Of a stretch of 64,000 nt of DNA, positions 44,561 through 56,265 are shown in pieces. The notes under the pieces are model-generated. The model was not told the origin of the DNA and made no database searches. It saw only the letters and a program-made list of their open reading frames with translations. Positions within the stretch are counted from its first letter, which is position 1; the number at the start of each line of letters is the position of its first letter. This DNA comes from Codonopsis lanceolata. Taxonomy: Eukaryota; Streptophyta; Magnoliopsida; Asterales; Campanulaceae. Position numbers and translations under genes: made by a program. The stretch is taken from contig CM028378.1 of the NCBI GenBank assembly GCA_013146195.2, positions 14,367,828 through 14,431,827 of the forward strand, read 5' to 3'.

Positions 44561-46901
44561 TTTATTAAACCGTGCGCCAAGTCAACTCAGACAATAATTT
44601 TGGGACGGAGGGAGTATTAATCCATTTTTGCACCGCTATACAAAATGATAATGAATCAGACCATGTTTTCCACCTTCTTCTTCCATCTCCTCCGTCGTAA
44701 GCCTTCTTCTTCCCCCTCCTCTTCCGCCTTCGTTCTACTGACAAATAATTCAACGCAACACAGATCCATTACAGTTTCGTATATAATGGATATGATGTGG
44801 CAACCATATTTCTTCACATTGTAACAATGTCAATCTTTCACATTCTCCTCGAGAGTGTGGATACATCCTACTCATTATTATTTTTTAAACTCTTTCTATT
44901 GGTTGTTTTCTTTTCTTTTCCATTTTATTTTTTTGTCAAATATTATTTTAGTGGTGGATGTATGACACATAAGATTAAATCCACATTTGCATTGAAGATT
45001 ATTTTGAAAATTTTGAGAATTATTTTGAAAACCTTTAAAAGATGCAGCAAAAAATATAAGTTTTCAACAGCTAATGTAAAATCTGCAAGTAGTAGCTGCT
45101 GAACTAAAAAGATTTTGATTTAGTTTTCTTTTAATCACTTGAGTATATGGACTGAATTGAAGTACAATATATATGATCAAATATGTAAAGAACTCAGGAC
45201 TGTAACTGTTAGACACTTAATTAGATAAGAGCTGCTTAAGTGTATGAACAGTAAAAACAGCAGGTAGACTGAACACGATATTTGGAGTGGTTCACAGTAT
45301 TAAAACTGCTACGTCCACTACCAAGTTAGTTAAACTTGGATTTTGAAGTGCACTAAGAATTTGAATAAGCTAAGTGATCACTAACGAATCAGTGTACAAC
45401 AAAAACTAGTATTTGAGGAGTTTGATCTAGCAATAATCAAACTCGTGCAACAATCTGTGATCCTTTAAGGATTTGAAAGAGTAATGGAACATAGAATCAG
45501 AGATTGCTCAAAACAGAAACTAGAAAAGAAGAATTATGAAGGAAATATGTCTAGTAATGTTTTGATGAAGAATCTATTCAAGAAAAGATTTGAAGTTCTT
45601 CAATTGAATGAGAGCTTCGACTAATTTGTTTCTTTTGAGTGCTGTGGGGAGTTTGATTTATGAAAGCTTGAGCACGTAATATTGCAAGGGTGTCTTATTC
45701 AATCTTTGCTTTAAACATTTTATAGATGAAACCAGAATTGTAGTCGTTTAAGAGAACGAAATATTAAATAGAGTGTAAGAAACAAAGAACATTTCCTAGT
45801 ATGAAATATTAAATAGAGTGGTTAGTTAGGTATATGTATACAAAAAACATTTATAACATGTACGAAAGTCTTCTATTGAAGTGATATGTGAATAGTTCTT
45901 TTGTTTGAAAAAGTTTACCAAAATAATATATTATACTAAGCGCGTGAAGATCATATTTTTACCAGATAACGATAGTGATTTTAGCAAGTAGAATTAGGGT
46001 ACAAGAAGGTGCTGACATAGTGTATCAGCAGCTGCTAGCTCCTGATGACTTATGCTTTAGGCAGATAGAATGAAACTAAAATGAAGGCTGCCAAGCAAAA
46101 TCAAATGGGTATCTGCTGTATAAACAATAGAAGATATCTTATCCGCTGAATGTTTCAGCAGATAGATTTAGACTTGTTACAAAGTCTAAGTCAAAAACTG
46201 ATTTTAGGGATTTTGAAAAAGTGTTTATACTAATTGTTTTTAACACAATGGTTTTTAGTAAATCTAAGGTATATAAATTTCTACAGTCTCCATTTTGATT
46301 CAATGTGAATGAAAGAGAGAAAAAATGACTCATATGATTGAGGGTGTGAATTACTCACGACTACGTAGGATCAAATTTACGATTGCATTGGTGATGCTCT
46401 TATATTGGAAAAGTTTTTTCTTTCAAGAATGATGTAAATCCTTGGTGACATCAAAATTTTTTCACATCGACATTAGCATGGAATATGCTCTAAACATCCA
46501 ATGTCCTTGACTATCGGTTCCTTGACACAATTTAATTGAATGCTCACTTTAATTGCTATTATTTATGTTAGTAATTTCCTTTATTAATCACTTAATTTGA
46601 ATCTCATTTATGTTAGCTTAATGAAGTTAGGTGTGCCAGATTTTAACACTTGCACATATAGGGAAATAGACTATCACTTATCATAAACATTAATGTTTTA
46701 AAAAAATTTAATTAATTTTTTGCTCCTCTAAATATAATTGCAAAATTGCATGACTTGCATCATATAAATAGTATTTGACATCGTAATTTAGTGACTTGAT
46801 TATGGATTGTTTGTAATGACCAGAAAAAAATATTAAAAGGCAGAGAACGAGAAAGTGGTGAAAGTAAAAGAGAAAAAAAATCTAAATCCACAGATACTAT
46901 C
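44561..46901. other. Intergenic; possible decayed LTR sequence at 45190-46130
   Basis: A lone Stowaway end (gggacggagggagta, 44601-44615) is present. 45200-45400 (acacgatatttggagtggtt, ctgctacgtccactaccaag) resembles the R/U5 region of some copia LTRs, but no partner or coding domain was found. The frame 44797-45102 is low-complexity hydrophobic and not supported as a gene. Confidence 0.35.
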
Positions 46902-46911
46902 ACTAAATATT

Positions 46912-47251
46912 AGGGGTGAGCAAACTCGCCCATCAGCCCATAAGGCCCGCACTGCCCACAATGCCCATGCCCATAATGCCCATGCCCGTAAAGTGTCAAT
47001 CAGTTCTGGGCTTTAAAGTGAGGAATGCCCATGGGCTCGGGCAAGATTGGGCTCTTATTTTTTAATGCCCGTAATCTATTTACAATACTTATTTTTTTAA
47101 TAATTTTATATAATATATAAATATAATACTACTACTTGTGTCTACTTTACTTAACTTAACTATTTACTTAAAGAAATAAAAAGTTAAAAACTTTAGTTCA
47201 CTTCACAGTACTTAATTAGTTAATTAGTTAAAAAGTTTAAGACCCTACTAC

Positions 47252-47299
<48 letters not shown>

Positions 47300-47580
47300 G
47301 ACAAAGTTGCACTAGCATTCACTAGTTCACTAATCAATTTTGTCTGAGTACTTCGGTGTATAATTTTATTGTTCATCAATTCTTTAGTTCTTTCCTTTTC
47401 TCCAAGCCTCCAAGTGAAGACGACACAAGGTTTGATAGGTATAAAAATATCGAAACATATAATTTCAATCCATAAGCCCATCAAAGATGTAATGCCCATG
47501 AAAGCCCATGAAAGCCCATCAATTTTATGCCCGCATGAAGCCCACTATATTGAAAATCAAGCCCATGGCCATTTATTATT
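46912..47580. mobile_element. Non-autonomous hAT-like element rich in GCCCATG
   Basis: The left end aggggtgagcaaactcgccc and the many subterminal gcccatg and gggctcgggc words, in opposite orientation at the two ends, are typical of plant hAT relatives. actaaatatt flanks it at 46902-46911 and 47581-47590, including a possible 8-bp target duplication. The right inverted terminus is decayed. A TA run lies at 47256-47297. No transposase. Confidence 0.6.
47256..47297. repeat. TA dinucleotide microsatellite
   Basis: About 21 uninterrupted TA units inside the hAT-like element. Confidence 0.9.
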
Positions 47581-47699
47581 ACTAAATATTGAGGTACCAT
47601 TTTGGATTAAATACACCATTGGTCCCTGTATTTTGAAAAAGTTTAGTGTCAGTCCATGTACATCACAAATGTACGCTACACACCAAAAAATGCATATTT

Positions 47700-48060
47700 T
47701 GAACCCGGATAATGTCCTCTAAGGAATTATTCGCCATTTTTATTTCCTCCAACCTCAACAAATTTCCAGTCTCACTAGGAATCTTGTCGGAAAAAGAGTT
47801 TCCTGAGACATTTAGAACAGTCAGTGTTAATACACTAGTCAACCACAAAGGGAAAACCCCGTGAATATCCACCCAAGTGAATAACCTTGGTGTTTGGATA
47901 TTGAGGATTATGTTTTTTTTTTTTAAGAAATTGGAAGATGGCTGGAATTCAAGATAACTAGAGATCAAGTTTATATTAATTGATGGATCAGATATAGTTT
48001 GTCAGGAAAAATGGTGGATTTGAGAAGGGGTTGTCGAAGAAGGAAATAAATTAGTAGACG
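47700..48060 (-). pseudogene. Leucine-rich-repeat receptor kinase fragment
   Basis: On the minus strand, FPLWLTSVLTLTVLNVSGNS and FSDKIPSETGNLLRLEEIKM followed by ANNSLE read as two plant extracellular LRR units (consensus LxxLxxLxVSxNxFSGxIPxxIGNLxxLxxLxxxNNSL). Before them the frame is disturbed by an A run (47907-47925). No kinase or signal peptide is nearby. The adjacent ttggtccctgtattttgaaa (47610) and gtccatgtacatcaca resemble the terminal repeats of Mutator-like elements elsewhere in the window, so this may be a transposon-carried fragment. I cannot name the parent gene. Confidence 0.6.
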
Positions 48061-48093
48061 GTAAGCCTGATTGTCCTCCATGTTTACTAGTAA

Positions 48094-48720
48094 CTAGTTT
48101 TTTTAACTCGTGCATTAAACGCATGTCAACTAGATCGTACATAAATAAAATAAGGATGATCAGTTTATTAACAATTACACATAAGTATATCACTAATCAT
48201 TATAAATTCTTTAAAAAATCCTTATAAACAACATTTGTTATCTTATTAGTTGGTTTTTCATCTTCACCGCATATCAATATCTTCAAAACAAAATAATTTG
48301 TTACTCTAAAAACTACGACATATAACTGTTTATGGCTAAATACTTATTTTTTTTTCAAAAAAAGGCATACATGCAATTATTGACTTTGACATTTGTTAAT
48401 TGTCATTGCATATGATACCAGTAATATAAATTGTCTTATTTGAAACTTGAAAACAGTCTTATATCGGATAGAGTTAATGACAATCTTGAGATAAAAATAT
48501 TTTCTTCAACATTGCTTCCTTTTAAAAAATTTGTTTCAATAATGTGATCCTCAAGATTTATGATGATTAGTCTTGTTCTATTGAACAACCCTGCAGCATG
48601 GTCAATGTTTCTCAATAGCATTACTGGAACACTAATTTTAAGTGTCAATTCATAGCTTGACAACTCCGAACACTTTATACTATTCAAAAACTCTGTATAA
48701 TTAATGTCTTCGAACAAACT
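48094..48720 (-). pseudogene. Helitron Rep/helicase C-terminal relic with 3' terminus
   Basis: The minus-strand frame 48717-48436 contains ELTLKISVPVMLLRNIDHAA followed by GLFNRTRLIIINLEDHIIET, the conserved C-terminal part of the Pif1-type helicase of Helitrons. Shifted frames lower down give MTINKCQSQ (compare TINKSQGQ, about 48390-48415) and LKILICGEDEKPTNKITNVV (about 48215-48295), the usual end of the protein. Several frameshifts make it inactive. Further down, a degenerate hairpin (gcgtttaatgcacgagtt) and CTAG|T at 48097-48094 form a plausible Helitron 3' end. The 5' end was not found. Confidence 0.7.
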
Positions 48721-49815
48721 TTAATTTTTTCAGCCCTGTAAATAGAATTTGAACTCAAATAAGTTCTTCCTTTTGAATGATTACTTTTATTAAATTATAT
48801 TTGTATTTTATGAATAAAGTAATTTCTGAGAAGAAAATAAGCTCAAATCAAAACAACAAAATTATTTTTACCGTTAACTATTATTTTTGTTTTGTAAATT
48901 ATTTTGATTTTAATAACTTCCATTATATATTTTTTGTTTGATTGACTTCGTAACTATTTTTATTTTATTTTTAAGAATTCGCTTTATAGAAAAAATTTGT
49001 TCCGGATTTTTTAAAATTATTTTGCTAACTTCGGTTTAAATTGTTTTGTTTTATTGACTGTGTAACTGTTATTTTTGTTCAATCAAATATTTTTATGTTA
49101 CTAACATATTTTTGTTTTACATAATTATTTTTAAGAATTTGTTTTAAACTTTTGTTCCGTAAATTATTTTTATAATTTTACTAACCTTATTGACTTCCGT
49201 AACTATTCTATTTGTTTCGTCAAATATTTTTATGCAACTAATGCATTTTTGTTTTACATAGCTATTTTTAAGAATTTGTTTTAAAATTTTGTTCCATAAA
49301 TTATTTTTATTAATTTATTAACCTCGATTTAAATTGTTTTTTGTTTTTATTAACTTTGTAACTATTATTTTTGTTCCATCAAATATTTTTATTTTACTAA
49401 CATATTTTTTTTACATATATATTCTTAAGAATTTGTTTTAAACTTTTGTTCCGTAAATTATTTTATATTACTAACATCCGCATTAAATTATTTTTGTTTT
49501 GTTGATTTTATAACTTTTATTTTCATAGTGTCTTGTTCTATAAATTATTTTTTATTTTACTAACCTCTTATATTTTTGTTTTCTTGACTCCGAAGCTATT
49601 ATTTTTGTTTTAGTTACTATTTTTTATATTTAAAAGGAGAAATTTTTTTAAACATAATTAAAAGAAAGAAGATAGTGGTAATGAAAGAGAAAATATGGAG
49701 GAGATGAGAGAGAGAAAGAGAAATACAAACGGAGAAGATAGGAGAGAGAAAGAGAAATGGTAACTAAAAAGTTAATAATTCAAAAGTGAGATTTGAATTA
49801 TTAACTCAAAAGCTA

Positions 49816-49858
<43 letters not shown>

Positions 49859-49862
49859 TCCC
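48721..49862. repeat. AT-rich region with tandemly related 130-180-bp blocks
   Basis: ttttaagaatttgttttaaa, cttttgttccgtaaattatt and ttgacttcgtaactatt-type words recur at about 48940-49030, 49120-49200, 49260-49350, 49400-49470 and onward. This suggests a decayed tandem repeat. No gene is visible. A TA run lies at 49820-49855. Confidence 0.5.
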
Positions 49863-50265
49863 CTTGTGGGTTTTTTCGACTTCTTAAGGCTTTGGTAGTT
49901 GTGCATAGTGGCCAACTAGGATTATTTTTTTTTCACCTAGGAGAGAGGGAGAGGGTTAACTTTCTAATTAAGAAGTTGACTTGGGGAAGTGTGAGGGTGA
50001 GGGTGGCTGGAGTGTTGGGGGGGAGGGGGGCCTGTTTGGTGGAGTTCGTGTGTGGGGGGTGGGGAGTGGGGGTAGGGGTAGGGGTAGGTTTTGTATTTAT
50101 TATGTGCGATAGTGTTAAATTTAATATTTTTTGTATAAGAAGATTATACAATGAGAAGATATATTCTGAAGTGTGTAAGAAGAGAAAAGTGTGTAGGTGG
50201 CAGTGGGACCCAGTTAAGAAGTTGTATAAGAAGTTGATATTAAATTTAACATTGAGGATGTTCTA
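49863..50265. repeat. MITE-like repeat with G-rich centre
   Basis: The right part (gtgtgtaggtggcagtggga, acccagttaagaag, aacattgaggatgttctaat) matches the nested repeats at 22.9-26.1 kb. The centre (49990-50090) is strongly G-rich, with gtgggggtaggggtaggggt and several G5-G7 runs. The apparent frame 49892-50266 is this low-complexity DNA. Confidence 0.5.
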
Positions 50266-51144
50266 ATGCCCAACTCATTTTCTTTTGTATCCGGGCCGGA
50301 ACCAAATCTTTTTGTAGTGACTCGCAAATGGGCGGATCTAGTAGTGATTGAGTAGGTGTAGGGCTCAAGTCCACGTCATAATTTTGCATAAAATTAAAAA
50401 AAAATTATATGTTAAATGTAATTATTAATTTTACGTTCTATTTATAATTATGTATGTTATGTGTAAGGCTGTTAAATCACTGACTATACATAACTTCTTT
50501 TGTCGATTAATGAATTTATTTTATTCGATTGTTACTGTTAGAAATATAAATAATTGTGGGCTGGTCCCCATTTATAAAATTGTATCCGCTCCACTTTTCT
50601 ATTTTTTTAAACCTCTAAAGTTCATTTTCGTTAATTTCTTCCCAAAATACCTTAGTATACACCGTCCTCTATCTCTAACAAAGTTTTCTCTCTTCTTCTT
50701 CCTCTTGCTACATCTTTCTTTTCTCTCTATCACACTCTCTTTCTCTTCTTCCTCTATCGTCTTCATCTTTCTTTTCTCCATTGTCGACCTTTTTTCATCT
50801 TCTCTGACTATTTTCTTCATAACTTTTGATCCCGGATGAAGCACATGACCTACCACATATCAAATTGAAATTCTCAACGAGATCTACAAACTCCTGGGGT
50901 TTCACCCGGTGAAGTATTCGTTTTAAAGGCAAAAAACTATGTTTAAGCACTGTTTTAAGCTTCGAACGTTTTATGATGTTCAATTTTTACACACAGATTT
51001 AGGGGTAGTGTTTAATATATTCATTCCGATGTCAAATTTGTTAATTTCGATGCCCACCTTTGTTGATATTTTGTGGCAGTGTTTAATTATTTATTCTAAC
51101 ACCAATTTTTTTCCATTTCGATGGCAAAGAAATCACTTGTAATG
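50266..51144. other. Intergenic part of the minisatellite-bearing family
   Basis: gggctggtccccatttataa at 50559 is the G-GTCCCC module word again. A CT-rich stretch follows (50680-50800) and then AT-rich DNA. No gene is supported. Confidence 0.4.
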
Positions 51145-51525
51145 GCTCCGATGTGGGCATCGTTGCCTCCGATATGGGCGTCGTTGCCTATGATGTGGCG
51201 TCGTTGCCTCCGATGTGGGTGTCGTCACCTACCATTTTGGATGCGTTTAAAATGCTCCAAGAAGATGTAGAGGTGCTTGTGATTTGGGCAATGTTTTGAA
51301 CGATGTCCAATGTTTTGATACTATGATGCTTAGTTTCCAGACCTGTCTCCGATGTGAGTGTCGTTGCCTATAATGTGTGTGTCGTTGCCTATGATGTGGG
51401 TGTCGTTGTCTATGATGTGGGCGGCGTTGCCTATGAAATAGGCGTCGTTGCCTATGATGTGGGCGTCGTTGCCTTTGAAGTGGGCGTTGTTGTCTATGAT
51501 GTGTGTGTCGATGCCTATGATGAGT
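51145..51525. repeat. 21-bp minisatellite (tatgatgtgggcgtcgttgc unit)
   Basis: Two blocks, 51148-51240 and 51349-51525, hold about 13 variants of the 20 bases shown plus one more c. The unit is seven codons, so the minus strand stays open from 51693 to 51247 and reads as His/Arg/Gln heptads. Three copies of the reverse complement occur at 33385-33430. Confidence 0.8.
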
Positions 51526-51780
51526 TATTCTAATCTCAATAAACCCAGGTTGCGTTGTCCAAAATGAATGACGCCCAATGTTTTTAGCGAAGTCCAAAAT
51601 TTTGAGCGATGCCCAATGCGTTTCATTACGATACCCAAATTTGGGCTGTATCTTTGTCCGCGCACATTTCTTCGTTAAGGGTATCTTCATCATTTTTCAT
51701 TCAAAATTATATTTTAATGGTTTAAAACAAATATAGTAAACTTTTGTCGATTATATTTTTTTCACATGTGACCAACCCAA
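51526..51780. repeat. Leader module, copy 4, inverted
   Basis: Read on the minus strand, ttaaaccattaaaatataat, gaatgaaaaatgatgaagat and acccttaacgaag follow the order of the modules at 30840, 32305 and 44230, leading into the 21-bp minisatellite. Confidence 0.5.
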
Positions 51781-53255
51781 TTATCACCCTTAAAAATATT
51801 ATTTAAATATCTAATCCACCTAAATACCTTGTACCAAAATGAACCATAAAAAAAAACTATAGTTGCAATTATTTTAGTATGCGGGATTGGGCACCATAGG
51901 TGTTTGGCAAATAGGAGCAATTAATTGGGTCTTGGGTGCATTGAAGATACTAAATGAAAAGGTAAACAGAGATGAGTCAAATCTGCATTTATTTTTACTT
52001 CCCCCGAGAATTTTTTATATATTTTTTACCTATCTCGTATTTAGAAAGGGAAACTCTCTCCCTGAGAGCCCCCACAGCCTAACCTTATGAAAATGTGGCA
52101 GGAAAAATCACGGTAATTCAGCTATTAAATAGTTAAGACGACTCGTACCTAGTACCTATAAGAAGCCACCCCCACACTGCGATTGCTAAGACTCGATATT
52201 TGGTCATGTATCTAAATCTACTAACTATTAACTAACTGATCTAAGCTCATAAAAGTTTTTATTTTTTATTTTTTTACCTATCTCGGAGAGACTGGTAGTT
52301 ATGAAAACACAAAACAGGAAAAGGGGACCGGCCAAATTGGTTGGAGTAATCAGTAATCAATAATCAATAGTAATCAATAATTAGTAATGAGTAATGAGAT
52401 GGAATAAATGCACGACAAATTAATGAGTATCAGTACAGTTCCATGTCAATGTTACACTCAATTCTATTTAGAGAGAGTGAGAGGTCACGACAATATACCG
52501 CTTCTTCTGATTATAAATTATCATCCACAATCGTTTTTTTTATATGTTTTAAAATAATTGTTCAGTTTAAAATTAATTTTTTTAAAATATTATTTTTATT
52601 ATTTTATTCTTATTTTTTCACTCAATTTTAATTATTAATTACATACATATGTGTTTTAAAGAAAATTACACATTAAGCAAATATTAATAATCAAGTTAAT
52701 TATTTTTTCTTAATCTATATACCAGATCAACTATTTAGGAACGGAGAGAATACATTACTAACTCTATTTTTTAAATTATGGTTTAATTCTCTATTTGGTC
52801 ATCTTATTTTCGTGAAAATTTCAATAAGTTCACTTTATTACCATTTTCACACTTTGGTCACCCTACTTTACAAAAAGTATTAATATGGTTTATAAAGTGG
52901 ATGCAGTTAACAGAACTCATTGAAAAGATTGAAATATCATCTCTTAAAGACATAAAAAATACTAAACTATTTATCACCACCAACCTTGGTTTTGCTCCTT
53001 AACTATGAAGTATCGCATCCAACAAACTCAGTTAAGGAAGTATCACATCCAACAAACCCAATAATAACACAAAACTTTCGATTCATTAAAATCAAAAGTA
53101 AAATCAAAAGTAAGGTACTCAACTCCACAAGCATTAAACTGTCTCAAAATATAACGATGATATTGTCTTTTGTTCCAAGCAAAACCAACTACAGTAATTC
53201 ACTAACAATATCCCATCAAAATCAAAACTAAAAAATAGCCATTGAACTACTTTGT
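51781..53255. other. Intergenic, no gene seen
   Basis: AT-rich with runs such as agtaatcagtaatcaataat (52348) and a possible Stowaway-like end near 52738-52750 (ggaacggagagaata). Short frames have no recognisable product. Confidence 0.4.
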
Positions 53256-53420
53256 ACCTCCTGGGAGCTCAACCACCATACCCGCCACCATGGCCACCAC
53301 CAAAGGGAATATTAGAAATCTGCGATGCTCTCTTCCTTGAGCACAATACCCAGAAACTCACTCATACTCAGAGAAGCCAATAGCTCAATTGTCTCCTCAA
53401 TCCCACCCAAAATCACGAAC
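53256..53420 (-). pseudogene. Possible exon-like fragment with glycine-rich end
   Basis: On the minus strand one frame reads ILGGIEETIELLASLSMSEF followed by LGIVLKEESIADF and a stop; a second overlapping frame reads NIPFGGGHGGGYGG and a stop. Both look unlike random AT-rich DNA, but no family is recognised and no neighbouring exons are seen. It could be a gene fragment carried here by a transposon. Confidence 0.25.
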
Positions 53421-53624
53421 CCTAATTAATCCCTTAGCCCTAATTCCCAAATTTCATGAAACCTAATTACAAAGGCGATGAGTTTATCGGTTGGGAATAT
53501 AAAATTCTGGGTTTACAGAATTTTAAAATTTTGGGGTTTGACTTGAGAGAGAGAGAGGGGGAGAGTGCGAAACATAGAGAAACCTGTAATTCTGGGTTAT
53601 TAGAAATTACCGTTATTCTAAAAA

Positions 53625-53750
53625 GAGGGATCGATGTTGGGTTTACAGAGGTCATCGTTGCTCTTAGAAGATGGATCGATGTTGGGTTTACATAGGTCAC
53701 CGTTGCTCTAAGAAGAGGGATTGATGTTGGGTTTACAGAGGTCACTGATC
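53625..53750 (+). repeat. ~50-bp tandem repeat, three copies
   Basis: gatcgatgttgggtttacag and ggtcaccgttgctctaagaa repeat three times with few changes. Confidence 0.75.
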
Positions 53751-54356
53751 AGTAATGGCGAAGAACTTCATACTCTTTCTCCCTAGTTACGAAAAGAAAA
53801 CTGGTTTCCTCACATTAATCTGAAAACTCGAAGGCGAAAATGACTTGCCCGAACGTTGCACTCTGAGTTCCTTGTTCTGAGCTACGACAAGTTGCCCAAT
53901 ATGCATCACAATACTCGGTTTCCTATAGGAAGAGTGAGAGGATTGATGGGAAATCCATCGGATCTGGGGTCTGGTCTTAATCTGGGTGATGCTTCTGCAG
54001 ACGAGCACTAAAGGTCGTGCTATATACTGACTTATTAAAAGCGAAGAAAACCAATAACTGTAAGAGAGGCCGAAATTCTTACGGTTGATGGTGAAAGTCC
54101 GAGATCTTAGAGGAGGTGAAAGCTACAATGTGATCTTGTTTTCCGATTGAGGAAGTAAGATGAGAGAATGAACATTTCATTATGAAATCAAATTGGGAAA
54201 GAGTCTGGATTTAAGAAATCAAATTGGGGTAAAAGACAAAGGTATGGAATTCTTACGGTTGAGGGTGTAAGTCCAAGTTCTTAGAGGAGGTGAAAGCTAC
54301 GATGTGATCTGTAAGGGTAAAATAGGCATGGGTTATTTTAGTTTTTGTTTCTCCTT
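53751..54356. other. Intergenic with a ~70-bp direct repeat
   Basis: ttcttacggttgatggtgaa followed by tcttagaggaggtgaaagct occurs at about 54074 and again, diverged, at about 54250. Between them lies agaaatcaaattggggtaaa. No gene is supported. Confidence 0.45.
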
Positions 54357-54520
54357 TTTTTTTAGAGAAACAGGGACAGCACCTTGCACAAATTTATTAA
54401 AATAAATGAAAGAAATACAAGGAGGGGGACAACCAGCCAAACCCACAATGGGCGGACAAAGGAGCCTTACCTCTAACACTAAACAAGAAAACACCAAGGC
54501 AAAACCAAAAAACTGTCGAC

Positions 54521-55120
54521 TCAATGACGAAAAGTATAAATACCCAACGTATCATCTCGGAAGACCTGACGAACATGAACTGGAAGCTGAGCCAAAGAAT
54601 CATACGTCTTATATGCTCTGTCAGTGTAAGCCACCTCCGCAAGTTTATCAGCTACTCTATTAGACTCCCTGTAGACATGTCTAATATCATATGCATCCAT
54701 TAATTGTTTGCATTCAAAAAGCTCACTGTCATATTTCCATGGGAAGTGTTGTCGCCCCAACAAACCATTAGCCGCCACCATAAAGTCTGTCTCAACAAGC
54801 ATCCGATTGATATTCAAACTCCTCCATAAACGTAACCCATCTCGAAGCGCCAATATTTCAGCGTATGTGTTCGAACCTTGGCCATTGAAACAAGAAAAAG
54901 CACTAATCAAACAGCCACAATGGTCCCGAATAACGCCCCCTCCAGTGCATAAACCATTTCTAGCAGACCCGTCAGTATTAAGCTTATAACCATAACTCGG
55001 GGGAACCCACTTAAGCCATCTACCCCTTTTCCATAACACACTATGCACCGTAACCCCAAGACATTGAAGACTAATATTCCCAAGCACACTGCTAGCCTTT
55101 TTTGGTTTGTACATTCTCAT
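54521..55120 (-). pseudogene. LINE RNase H domain fragment
   Basis: The 199-aa open frame holds plant-type RNase H, which removes RNA from the RNA:DNA hybrid. DGSARNG supplies the first catalytic Asp, AEILALRDGL the Glu, VETDFMVAA the second Asp and ESNRVADKLAE the last motif, so the catalytic set appears complete. Plant L1 elements of this type often carry a C-terminal RNase H. The frame is not joined to the RT part, which lies upstream behind stops and the hAT insertion. Confidence 0.8.
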
Positions 55121-55775
55121 AATGTCATGAAGAGTATATTTAATGCCTCATAAAATATCCTCATAGACCATAGGCTTACCTTAAAAAACCGCTTTGCACA
55201 TGGCTTTCCAAAGCTCCCAGCAACCAACCATCAAAGCACTAATTCTGCATGCACCTACTTGAGTTTTAGCCGAAGATCTCTCCATCCATTTATCACAAAG
55301 GTGTTGCAGTGACATGTAGTCATCAATGACATGGAAATATTGCGCCAAAATTTTCCATATATATCTCGCAGCCTCTGATCGAACAAAAAGATGACTTACT
55401 GATTCCCGCTGATGCTCATCTTTGCAACACACACATTTTGAAGCTAATGCAATGCATTTAGAATAGAGGCTAAGATCAACTGGCAAAGCACCATGAAACA
55501 GTTTCCACATAAAGCCGCCCACCTCTGCCAAATCTTCTTTGCCCATGCAAGTTTCGGCCATTTAATACGATGATGCTGCCAATGAGTCTTAACACAAAAT
55601 TCCCCAGAGTTGGTGTGCATATATATGAGCTTATCATCCCTCTGAACCTGAAGACGAACACGACTTGCCTGAACATAGTCTTCCGACGATAATAAATGAG
55701 CAAACTGACTTAAATTTGGCAGAGCATCCCGAGCTCGAAGATTAAAATCCAATGGTAGCGGTCCGCCAAGGATAG

Positions 55776-56265
55776 TAGAGCTGTCAAAACGGGCCTGCGG
55801 GGCGGGAAAGCCCGCTGTGAAATGGGGTGGGGCGGGAAAGCCCGTGAATGTGACGGTCCTAAAAATTAATAGCCCAACCCGCCCCGCGTATGGCAGCGGG
55901 CAAAACGGGCTAGCTCGCAAAAATTGGGTTTATTTAAATTATTATTTACTTATTATCAATTATTTGAATTTTCGACAAATAAACCATTAAATTCATAATA
56001 CTTCAAATAACAAAATTACATATCCATTAATATATTCAAAATACTTAAAATACTAAATAAGTAAAAAAAAAATAACAAAATTAGTAAATTACATATCCAT
56101 AATCCATTAAATTCAAAATACTAAATAACAAAATTACATAACCAATTAACTCGCGCCCGCCCTGCATGGCCAGCAAAGCCCGAAAAGCCCGCAACGGGTA
56201 TTAAAAATACCAGCCCAACCCGCCTAATAGGTGGCAGGCGGGCATTTTTGCCCTGTTGACTGGGA
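55776..56265. mobile_element. hAT-type non-autonomous element, 490 bp, in the LINE
   Basis: AAGGATAG flanks it at 55768-55775 and 56266-56273, an exact 8-bp target duplication. The left end tagagctgtcaaaacgggc and the right end gggcatttttgccctgttga are imperfect inverted termini, with subterminal gcgggaaagcccg and gcccgaaaagcccgc repeats typical of hAT MITEs. Removing it joins the LINE frame. It has no transposase. Confidence 0.85.

Noticed and set aside
44797..45102. Hydrophobic 101-codon frame
   Set aside because: It is a T-rich low-complexity translation with no family resemblance and no gene-like surroundings.
45190..46130. Solo copia LTR
   Set aside because: The sequence is reminiscent of an LTR, but no TG/CA ends, target duplication or partner copy could be identified.
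50450..50839. 129-codon frame rich in Phe, Ser and Leu
   Set aside because: It is the translation of a CT-rich tract within a repeat family; no domain or conserved start.
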